DNA of 42,273 nt from Clostridiales bacterium (GTDB lineage Bacteria; Bacillota; Clostridia; Christensenellales; DTU072), in assembly GCA_012838805.1 (NCBI GenBank), contig DUON01000021.1, positions 1-42,273 of the forward strand, in the 5' to 3' direction. Below, in pieces: positions 36,397 to 42,273 of this stretch; the stretch's first letter is position 1, and every line of letters begins with the position of its first letter. A program made the translations under genes and the position numbers. Below the pieces are notes generated by a model. That model saw only the letters and a list, made by a program, of their open reading frames with translations, searched no databases and was not told the origin of the DNA.

Positions 36397-37560
36397 ATGA
36401 TAAGCGCATACAATGCAAATACGATACTAAGGGAAGTATATCTTGATGTACTTGCCGACCAATTAAACTATAAGACAAACGCTTTTTATAACAAAATACA
36501 CATGGGTTCAAACTATGTGCAAGGCGCGAAAATCGCTCTTCCCGTAAGATTTGGCATAAACGGCGGAATATCCTGTACGGACGAGAACTCCGACCTGCCC
36601 CAACCCAACCAAGACCGTTATATAAGATTCGGCGCAGAGATGCGCAATATCTATGGCGTAATCGAAATGACGGACAAGGTGATAAGGGCGACCTCTTCGC
36701 CTGACGCCATGGTGAACATCCTCAACGCTGAAATGGAAGGACTTTTGAAAGCGGCGAAGTTCAACTTCTCCCGAATGCTTTTCCAAGACGGCAAGGGGCT
36801 GTTGTGCCAAGTGGCGGACCTTACCGGCGCTCCGTCCAATACCCTATATGTGGACAGCGTAAAAAATGTTGTTGAGGGCATGAAAATCGATGTCATACGC
36901 CCCTCTGACTTGCATAAAAAAGTGACCAAGCTTTCTATTGAGTCCGTCAATAGGGTGGATAAGTCAATAAGGGTGAAGTCTCTGCCCTCTAACCACGAGA
37001 TTGTAGAAGGCGACCATATAGCCATTCAGGATTCTTATAACTATGAACTGTTAGGCATCCCCTATATCTTTAGAGAAGATGTTCCGGCGATTTATGGCGC
37101 AGTCAGACAGAACAACCATTACTTATGGCCGACCATGAAGAGCGGACAGCTTTCTACCGACCTTATACAAGAGACGATAGACAATATAGAAGAAACGGGC
37201 GGCATGGGCGTAGACATGATTATATGCTCTTATGATGTCAGAAGAAAGTATTTCGAGCACCTAAGGAATACCAGAATGAATATCGACTATATGAATCTTG
37301 ACGGAGGTTTCAAAGCTCTGTCTTATAATGGAATCCCGATAGTCACCGAAAAGTTCTGTCCCGACAACACTATGTACTTCATAAATACCGAAGACTACAC
37401 GCTTCAACAGCTTAGCGACTGGAGCTGGCTGGAGACCTCAAGCGGAAATATACTTAGGCAGATTGAAAACAAAGCGGCGTATACCGCAACTCTTGTAAAA
37501 TACGCCAACTTGATGTGCGCAAGACCTATCGGACAAGGAAGACTCATAGTCACACCTTAA
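36397..37560 (+). CDS. Phage major capsid protein
   Basis: The 387-residue product sits in the standard position for the head protein. Features consistent with the HK97-type fold are an N-terminal arm (NANTILREVYLDVLADQLNY split by a turn), a long spine-helix region (INAEMEGLLKAAKFNFSRML), beta-rich P- and E-like domains and a C-terminal segment that resembles an A-domain (GMGVDMIICSYDVRRKYFEHL, NGIPIVTEKFCPDNTMYF). ATG 36397 is preferred over TTG 36391, because AGGAG (36382-36386) is ten bases before the ATG but only four before the TTG. The capsid identity rests on order, size and these general features. Confidence 0.8.
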   Translation: MISAYNANTILREVYLDVLADQLNYKTNAFYNKIHMGSNYVQGAKIALPVRFGINGGISCTDENSDLPQPNQDRYIRFGAEMRNIYGVIEMTDKVIRATSSPDAMVNILNAEMEGLLKAAKFNFSRMLFQDGKGLLCQVADLTGAPSNTLYVDSVKNVVEGMKIDVIRPSDLHKKVTKLSIESVNRVDKSIRVKSLPSNHEIVEGDHIAIQDSYNYELLGIPYIFREDVPAIYGAVRQNNHYLWPTMKSGQLSTDLIQETIDNIEETGGMGVDMIICSYDVRRKYFEHLRNTRMNIDYMNLDGGFKALSYNGIPIVTEKFCPDNTMYFINTEDYTLQQLSDWSWLETSSGNILRQIENKAAYTATLVKYANLMCARPIGQGRLIVTP

Positions 37561-37578
37561 AAATAGGGAGAGAAAAAA

Positions 37579-37902
37579 ATGATACCGATCGAGACTGATT
37601 TGTTTGACATAGCAGACAGGCTTAAGGCGATCGACCCAAGTTACAGGCTGTATTATAACACCCGTTTAAGCAAATACCAGCTGTACAGAGTAGAAAAAGG
37701 AAAGGAAGAGTATCAGCTCACCTTTCCTTTCGATACTCTTGATTGCAGGTGCGTGACGCATTGCCTAAAGACCAGGGGAGAAAACGCCGAAAAGCTGATT
37801 GAAGAGCTGGAAAGACAAAACATGGAGAACGAAAAGAAAGAGCTTGACAATGCGAAAAAAGCGTTTGAAGACAAAGCTGAAAGATATCTTAGAAAGCTTT
37901 AA
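37579..37902 (+). CDS. Small phage structural-module protein of unknown function
   Basis: I do not recognise a named family. The 107-residue protein has an alpha/beta first half (DLFDIADRLKAIDPSYRLYYNTRLSKYQLYR split in two, then LTFPFDTLDCRCVTHCLKTR) and a long charged helix (about 65-107, ENAEKLIEELERQ...). I recall similar small proteins between capsid and connector genes in phages and prophages of Clostridia, but no function. GGGAGAG precedes the ATG. The conserved-looking core suggests a head or head-tail joining accessory role. Confidence 0.6.
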   Translation: MIPIETDLFDIADRLKAIDPSYRLYYNTRLSKYQLYRVEKGKEEYQLTFPFDTLDCRCVTHCLKTRGENAEKLIEELERQNMENEKKELDNAKKAFEDKAERYLRKL

Positions 37903-37909
37903 TATAATT

Positions 37910-37923
37910 AAAAAATTCAAAAT
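37910..37923 (+). repeat. 14-bp intergenic repeat, copy 2
   Basis: AAAAAATTCAAAAT, identical to 35804-35817, again in the gap before a cassette gene. Confidence 0.35.
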
Positions 37924-37949
37924 CATTTGGCAAAATTGGAGGAATCAAA

Positions 37950-38480
37950 ATGACCTTTCGTCAAATATTGGAAAAAACCCTTGACATAATCGGCGAAGAA
38001 GATTTATGTCTGGACACAGAGAGCAAAAAGAGAAAAAGGCTTATTGCCTCGGCGAATATGATTTATCAGGAACTGACTACCGAATACGCCCATTTGAAAC
38101 ACAAGGAAAAGCTTTTCTTTGAGGACGGGCGGGTGTACTATTCCAGCTTTTCCAAAAAGGTGAAAGACATCCTTGGAGTATATGTGAACTCACAAAGCGT
38201 GCCTTTCAAGGTATATCCGCTCTATATGGAGGCGGAGGTGGACGGCTTCGCCGAAGTCAAATATATCTATCATGCGGACGATTTGGAGCTTGACGACGAG
38301 GTCATACTTCCGCCCCAATACACAGCTTATGTTTTAGCCAACGGCGTTGCCAGCGAATACTTTTATCGTTCGGGGCTGATTGATGAGGCGATATTCTACA
38401 AGAACAGATACGATACCGCTATACTCAATCTGTCCAGACCGAGAAAGTCAATAATCGTCAAAAAAAGGAGAGCGTTATAA
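37950..38480 (+). CDS. Head-tail connector / adaptor protein
   Basis: The 176-residue protein begins with a helical segment (TFRQILEKTLDIIGEEDL, then SANMIYQELTTEYAHLKHKEK) and has a beta-rich middle followed by two helices (PPQYTAYVLANGVASEYFY...). This layout is that of gp4/gp11-type adaptors that attach below the portal in short-tailed phages, in which the C-terminal helices pack on the portal. The position after the capsid gene and before the hub-like gene fits. Its stop is directly followed by the ATG of the next gene. TGGAGG precedes its own start. Confidence 0.65.
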   Translation: MTFRQILEKTLDIIGEEDLCLDTESKKRKRLIASANMIYQELTTEYAHLKHKEKLFFEDGRVYYSSFSKKVKDILGVYVNSQSVPFKVYPLYMEAEVDGFAEVKYIYHADDLELDDEVILPPQYTAYVLANGVASEYFYRSGLIDEAIFYKNRYDTAILNLSRPRKSIIVKKRRAL

Positions 38481-39962
38481 ATGCAATATTATTTAAGGAA
38501 TGATTACTATCCAAGGACAAAAAGGTATTCGTACCCGATAAGGAACTTTGTAGGCATTGATGCGCTTTCCGACGAAAACACAATGCCCCTCACCTATTGC
38601 AGCTACGGCTACAATATCGGCTTCCGAAACGGAGCCTTAATAAACGGAATGGGTATAGATTATGCCAAAATAAAAGACAAGACGCTTCCCCATGTGGGCT
38701 TGATCGGAAAAAGAATAATTAAGAGCTGGATTTATTACAAGTATAACTATACCCAAAATCAAAGAGAGGATATGATAGTGGCTTTGCTTGACGACAATAC
38801 CGTCTATGTCACCCTTTTGGACGGCGGAACTGCCTTTGAGCAAACCACCATGTCCTTTGACGGCGGAACTGCGTCCGCGCTTAACTATCACCATAACGGC
38901 GAAGATGTGTTCTTAATCTTCGGTTCAGAGGGCGGAATGTATATGTTCGACGGTCAAAACGCCGAGTATTACTCAGAGACGCCGGGTTTTTTGAGCGTAT
39001 GCCTGCACTATGACCGGGTATACGGCGTCACCGCAAGCGGACACAACAGGGTATATTTCAGCGACGACCTCAATCCCGTGAATTGGAGAGTGTCTATGGA
39101 CCAAGGCGGATACATAAGCTTCCCGGACGAGGGCGGACGCGCACAAAAGGTAGTGAGCTTCAACGACTATGTATTTATCTTCAGAGAGTACGCCATACAC
39201 CGCTTGACCGCTTATACCGACCTGACAGAATACAAGCTCACCAAGACTTTCTCCACCAACAACAAGATTTATCCGGATACCGTACAGATTTGTTCGGATA
39301 AAATAGTGTTCTTGGCAGAAGACGGGTTATATGCCTTTGACGGATTTATCGCAAGAAAGATTTATTCAAAGCTCTTTCCGCTTATTGATAAAAAGGAATG
39401 GTCTGTGGCGTGTTACTTTGACTATAAATATTATCTTGCCACAACCTTAAAAAACCTTGACAACTCCGTCGTGGGCGACGAAGCCTTAGGACCTATGAAA
39501 AACAACGCTATCATAGCCATAGACTTTGACTTAGGCAATGTAAGCATACTTAGAGGCGGGGATATCAGGTGCTTTATGCCCATAAACACAAGCGACTACT
39601 GCGAACTGATAGTCGCTTTCAATAATTACCGCTGTTCATATTTCGGTATGATTTCAGACAGCGGCAAGCTGATAGACATGCCGTTGCAGAAGCTATGGCG
39701 AAGCCCCGCTACCGATTTAAGCCAGTCCGACGGCAACAAGGTATTGAGACGAATATATTTGACCGCCCACCAGACAATGAGCCTGACCGTTAAAGGCGAA
39801 GAAAGCATCGAGAAAAGAATCTACTCTTCGCCCTACATCCAAATAATACCTGTAAATTTCGGAGCGGAAAAGCTGGCTCTTGACATAACTACCGAAAACA
39901 ACAAGCTGTATCTCAACGGCATGCTTTTGGAATTTGATATTGTACGCAGGAGGTACAAGTGA
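38481..39962 (+). CDS. Tail hub/nozzle-like protein (beta-propeller type)
   Basis: The 493-residue protein is rich in short beta strands and repeated hydrophobic-aromatic phrases such as FDGQNAEYYSETPGF, VYGVTASGHNRVYFSDDLNP, VVSFNDYVFIFREYAIH and KIVFLAEDGLYAFDGFIARK. These resemble blades of the beta-propeller stopper/hub found in P22 gp10 and T7 gp12-like nozzles. The N-terminus RNFVGIDALSDENTMPLTYCS looks like the start of such proteins. It would close the connector channel and carry any fibres. The ATG follows the adaptor stop with no gap and has AAAGGAG upstream. Confidence 0.65.
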   Translation: MQYYLRNDYYPRTKRYSYPIRNFVGIDALSDENTMPLTYCSYGYNIGFRNGALINGMGIDYAKIKDKTLPHVGLIGKRIIKSWIYYKYNYTQNQREDMIVALLDDNTVYVTLLDGGTAFEQTTMSFDGGTASALNYHHNGEDVFLIFGSEGGMYMFDGQNAEYYSETPGFLSVCLHYDRVYGVTASGHNRVYFSDDLNPVNWRVSMDQGGYISFPDEGGRAQKVVSFNDYVFIFREYAIHRLTAYTDLTEYKLTKTFSTNNKIYPDTVQICSDKIVFLAEDGLYAFDGFIARKIYSKLFPLIDKKEWSVACYFDYKYYLATTLKNLDNSVVGDEALGPMKNNAIIAIDFDLGNVSILRGGDIRCFMPINTSDYCELIVAFNNYRCSYFGMISDSGKLIDMPLQKLWRSPATDLSQSDGNKVLRRIYLTAHQTMSLTVKGEESIEKRIYSSPYIQIIPVNFGAEKLALDITTENNKLYLNGMLLEFDIVRRRYK

Positions 39963-39963
39963 A

Positions 39964-40065
39964 ATGGAAAAGGAAATTATGGAAAAGATAAATGAACTCA
40001 GCGCACGGATAATCGCTTTGACCAAAAAAATCGATGCTCTTGCGGCGCTTATGCAAGGAGACTGA
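39964..40065 (+). CDS. 33-residue helical protein
   Basis: ATG 39964 follows GGAGG by ten bases and opens 33 codons: MEKEIMEKINELSARI with heptad-like spacing, then IALTKKIDALAALMQGD. It fits exactly between the hub-like gene and the coiled-coil gene, whose ribosome site lies inside its end. It could be a short trimeric coiled coil. Function unknown. The good ribosome site and snug spacing are the reasons for calling it. Confidence 0.6.
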   Translation: MEKEIMEKINELSARIIALTKKIDALAALMQGD

Positions 40066-40069
40066 CACC

Positions 40070-41047
40070 ATGAATGCGTATCAGATAATAAACGAAATCA
40101 AAACCTTAACCCAGAAGATTAAAGAGCAAAAAAAACCCTCCTCAACAGCCTATGCCCAATCGGATTTTATCGAAAAGCTTTTGCAAATGGAAAGGGACTA
40201 TAACATGCGCACCAAAAAGAGCATGCCCGACTTTGAAAAGATGCTCCCCCCTATCCAACCGCCGGAATGGGAATTTAAGGATGAGAGGGGCTTGGAACAA
40301 GAAGCCAAGGATTATGTCTCCTCTCTTGCCAAGCAAAAGCGTAAAGAGCTTGAAAAAAACTTCGCCTCGGCAGAAGAGCAATTGTTGCAAAAACAAAGCA
40401 AGGCGCATGAGCGGCGCCAGCAGGAGCTGGAAAAAAGCCATGAGGACTTTTTGAAGACCCAAAAGAGTATAACACAGCGTATGTCACGGCAGGGGCTGAC
40501 CCATTCCAGTATCAAAGAGAGCATGCTTGACCAGAACATAAACAGATATATCGATTCCATAGAGGCTATCCGAAAGGAATATGAGCTGTACCAGCAAGAC
40601 TTGACAAAACAAATCGAGCTTGTTCAAACAGCCAAAGAAGAGGCTATATTGGATTTCGATATCAAGCTTGCCTCGGAATACGAAAAAAAGCTCAAGGCAT
40701 TAAAGGAAGACCAATTGAAAGCGCTTGACGAAATGATTAAATACAATAAAACCGTCCGTGACCAGCAGCTAAAAAGACAAGAACAGATAAAAGAGCTGCA
40801 AGAGAATTGGCTTAAACAGCAAAGTCTATTGGAAGAAGAAAAGCTTAAGAAAGAGTTTGAAGAGGGTTATAGCGGCGAAAAAGCGGCGGAAATGGAAAAA
40901 CGCTATCGGCTTGCATTAGATTACTATAAAAACATGTACAAAAAAAGGGCGCTTGAACTTATAGAAAAAGATAAAGATATATTAAAATCCACGCTGGGAC
41001 TTTATTATAGCAGACTCATAAAAGAAATCGAAAACAAGGAGAAGTGA
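40070..41047 (+). CDS. Long coiled-coil protein at the end of the phage cassette
   Basis: From ATG 40070 the product is 325 residues; this start has AAGGAG nine bases upstream and is preferred over the earlier TTG/ATG-like codon at 40034, which overlaps the 33-codon gene. Nearly the whole protein is Lys/Glu/Gln-rich helix (LAKQKRKELEKNFASAEEQL and similar runs), with a short proline-containing segment near residues 55-75. There is no membrane helix. The position suggests a virion component such as an internal ejection protein or tail spike/fibre rod, but no family match is evident. Its stop overlaps the holin-like gene region by the tight AAGTGACTATG junction. Confidence 0.7.
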   Translation: MNAYQIINEIKTLTQKIKEQKKPSSTAYAQSDFIEKLLQMERDYNMRTKKSMPDFEKMLPPIQPPEWEFKDERGLEQEAKDYVSSLAKQKRKELEKNFASAEEQLLQKQSKAHERRQQELEKSHEDFLKTQKSITQRMSRQGLTHSSIKESMLDQNINRYIDSIEAIRKEYELYQQDLTKQIELVQTAKEEAILDFDIKLASEYEKKLKALKEDQLKALDEMIKYNKTVRDQQLKRQEQIKELQENWLKQQSLLEEEKLKKEFEEGYSGEKAAEMEKRYRLALDYYKNMYKKRALELIEKDKDILKSTLGLYYSRLIKEIENKEK

Positions 41048-41049
41048 CT

Positions 41050-41256
41050 ATGTGGGAGAAAATTTTTGAAATGGCGACCAACAGCGGAATATGGGCGGTA
41101 CTCTTTGTAAGCTTGTTCTTCATACAGCTAAAAGACAGCAAGCAAAGAGAGGAAAAGTACCAAAAGACCGTGGAGAGCTTGGCGGATAAATTAAAAGTAG
41201 TTTTGGAAATAAGGGACGATGTAAAGGAGCTTAAGGATATCTTTGACGACCAATAA
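41050..41256 (+). CDS. BhlA/UviB-type holin-like peptide
   Basis: The 68-residue product has one N-terminal membrane helix (NSGIWAVLFVSLFFIQL, about 11-27) followed by a charged coiled coil (KDSKQREEKYQKTVESL...). This is the layout of BhlA/UviB proteins, small holin-like peptides linked to phage lysis and bacteriocin release. ATG 41050 is chosen over GTG 41044, because AAGGAG (41036-41041) is eight bases before the ATG. No endolysin gene follows in the window, so lysis through this peptide alone is uncertain. Confidence 0.8.
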   Translation: MWEKIFEMATNSGIWAVLFVSLFFIQLKDSKQREEKYQKTVESLADKLKVVLEIRDDVKELKDIFDDQ

Positions 41257-41308
41257 CTTGTTTCTTAAAATATGAAAGTTCATATCGATATGGACGATAT
41301 AAAAATTC

Positions 41309-41345
41309 AAAGGGGCTGTCTTATAAAAAAGACCGCCCTTTTTTT
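41309..41345 (+). terminator. Terminator at the end of the phage cassette
   Basis: AAGGGGCTGTCTT and AAGACCGCCCTT pair (with one mismatch and one extra base) around a short A-rich loop, followed by a T tract. It closes the plus-strand cassette and may also act for a small ORF on the other strand. Confidence 0.75.
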
Positions 41346-41475
41346 AATCTTTCAGAATTATCTTTTTGGCTTCCCTCTCTTCTTCCTCAATGGAAAAATA
41401 ATACACTGCGTATATAACCGCCTTAATAATATTCTTCCAAGCCCACAACATAAAAAAGATTTCAGTACCGCCCAT
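41344..41475 (-). CDS. Possible small membrane protein of 43 residues
   Basis: An ATG at 41475 opens 43 codons: MGGTEIFFMLWAWKNIIKAV, an aromatic membrane-like stretch, then a strongly charged end (SIEEEEREAKKIILKD). It ends exactly at the cassette terminator, which has pairing for both strands. It lacks a ribosome site; a TATTAT motif lies six bases before the ATG, so a leaderless message is conceivable. The evidence is thin. Confidence 0.3.
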   Translation of the reverse strand: MGGTEIFFMLWAWKNIIKAVIYAVYYFSIEEEEREAKKIILKD

Positions 41476-41477
41476 TT

Positions 41478-41486
41478 TGTTATAAT
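41478..41486 (+). promoter_or_regulatory. Possible extended -10 promoter before the last gene
   Basis: TGtTATAAT matches the extended -10 consensus, but no good -35 box lies upstream. It would give a leader of about 155 bases for the gene at 41649. Confidence 0.35.
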
Positions 41487-41648
41487 ATGCTTAGGCTCTT
41501 TTTATAGTTCCATAGAGCGGATTTTTTATACGGCAAAATAGCTTAGACGCCCTTAAAACCCTATCGACGGAATATTTTAGTTATCGCCATTATTACATAA
41601 AAAATGAATTCATAAGTATTTTATACTATCCTAACAGAGGATTTTTAT

Positions 41649-42273
41649 ATGTTAAAAAAAGCACGCCTGTTCTTAGTCATAGCCGTCATTCTTTCTTTTC
41701 TATATCCTATGCGATATTGCTTTGCCCTTTCCGACCCCCACATAGTCGTTGAAGAAGAGGTGTGGCTTCTGGACAAACAAAGCGGTTCAAGACTGTTTAT
41801 TCTCCCAAAAACCTATTATGCCAAGATTGACACCATGGACGACGACTTTTATTATGTCACTTTCAACGGCATAAGCGGCAAAGTGGAAAGAAACTTGGTG
41901 TCCACTGTCGGGTATCACGCCCAAGCGGCGGGGACGATGCAGGAGATGCGCATACACCCCAAGTTTTCGGACTTTAATACAATAGCTTTGAAAAGCTCTA
42001 TGGACGCATCCAGCGAGGACATAATCATGCCCGTAAGCGAAAGCTTTATATTCCTTGGAGAATACCCTCTTTCCGAAAAATGGTACTATGTAAGGTATAA
42101 TGACAAGATAGGCTACATAAGGGCTTCCAGAACGACTGTTCCAGATATCCAAATTCCCGATTTCGTGCCTGAAAAGCCTGACACCCAGCCCGTTCAGCCT
42201 CCCCAAGATTTGGGCAAAAAAGAAAGTTTTTTCAAAAACCCTTCTTTTTTGCGGATTATTATTGTGGCGGGTC
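41649..42273 (+). CDS. Exported SH3-like protein, 3' end outside the window
   Basis: The open frame runs from ATG 41649 off the right edge (208 codons seen). A signal peptide is clear (MLKKARLFLVIAVILSFLYP, likely cleavage near FALS, residue 27). Two related beta-rich segments follow, with YYVTFNGISGKVERN at about 70-84 and WYYVRYNDKIGYIRASRT at about 151-168, resembling bacterial SH3-like wall-binding units. A Pro/Gln-rich linker (PEKPDTQPVQPPQ) then leads to the beginning of a hydrophobic stretch (FLRIIIVAG), probably a membrane anchor. AGAGGA lies seven bases before the start. It follows the phage terminator and looks like a host surface gene rather than a phage gene. Confidence 0.7.
   Translation, partial: MLKKARLFLVIAVILSFLYPMRYCFALSDPHIVVEEEVWLLDKQSGSRLFILPKTYYAKIDTMDDDFYYVTFNGISGKVERNLVSTVGYHAQAAGTMQEMRIHPKFSDFNTIALKSSMDASSEDIIMPVSESFIFLGEYPLSEKWYYVRYNDKIGYIRASRTTVPDIQIPDFVPEKPDTQPVQPPQDLGKKESFFKNPSFLRIIIVAG

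Larger units (their letters stand above)
41257..41648. other. 392-bp region between the phage cassette and the next gene
   Basis: It holds the cassette terminator (41309-41345), a possible 43-codon minus-strand ORF (41344-41475) and an extended -10 motif on the plus strand (41478-41486). No RNA gene or attachment-site repeat is evident. Confidence 0.55.

Noticed and set aside
41272..41541. 89-codon open frame on the plus strand
   Set aside because: It starts before and runs through the cassette terminator, has no ribosome site and no recognisable domain.

Overview
The window looks like a chromosomal segment of a low-GC Gram-positive bacterium, most likely an uncultured member of the Clostridia (Bacillota). 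The signs are an M-box riboswitch with an intrinsic terminator in front of mgtE, a CIRCE element in front of groESL, a DUF4364 gene, a BhlA/UviB-type holin-like gene, strong AGGAGG ribosome sites, sigma-A type promoters and AT-rich intergenic DNA. The lineage is an inference; no rRNA or tRNA gene is present to fix it.

Region 1 (1-8.5 kb) is housekeeping. On the minus strand a probable operon runs inorganic pyrophosphatase, FAD-dependent oxidoreductase, DUF1667 protein, a stand-alone metallo-beta-lactamase-fold hydrolase and a ComEC that lacks its own hydrolase domain. The first 17 codons of smc follow at the left edge. DUF4364 is on the plus strand, convergent with mgtE. The mgtE leader holds a promoter, an M-box aptamer, a terminator and a 40-codon upstream ORF that overlaps the mgtE start. 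A membrane-anchored metallophosphoesterase with its own promoter follows.

Region 2 (8.6-25.8 kb) is a minus-strand surface-protein locus: a 3346-residue protein with about 27 tandem MBG/YDG-type modules, a 559-residue exported protein directly behind it, and a 1671-residue lipoprotein with about five carbohydrate-binding-like beta-sandwich domains. All three have an N-terminal export signal, a C-terminal membrane helix and a Lys-rich cytoplasmic tail. None has LPXTG, so they are held by the membrane rather than by sortase.

Region 3 (25.9-32.1 kb) contains groES-groEL (plus) and, convergent with it, an acyl-CoA synthetase followed by an MMPL/RND-type exporter (minus), which may act together on a lipid substrate.

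Region 4 (32.2-41.3 kb) is a compact co-directional phage-type head cassette on the plus strand: large terminase, a small protein with a TerS-tail-like motif, portal, scaffold-like protein, major capsid protein, a 107-residue conserved-looking protein, a connector, a tail hub/nozzle-like protein, a 33-codon ORF, a 325-residue coiled-coil protein and a holin-like peptide, closed by a terminator. No integrase, repressor, replication, lysin or complete small-terminase gene is visible. Every recognised gene is open and its catalytic motifs are intact, so it could be a small podovirus-like prophage remnant kept functional or a domesticated particle. This is the best candidate for a poorly described system. 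The window ends inside another exported, SH3-like, probably membrane-anchored protein.
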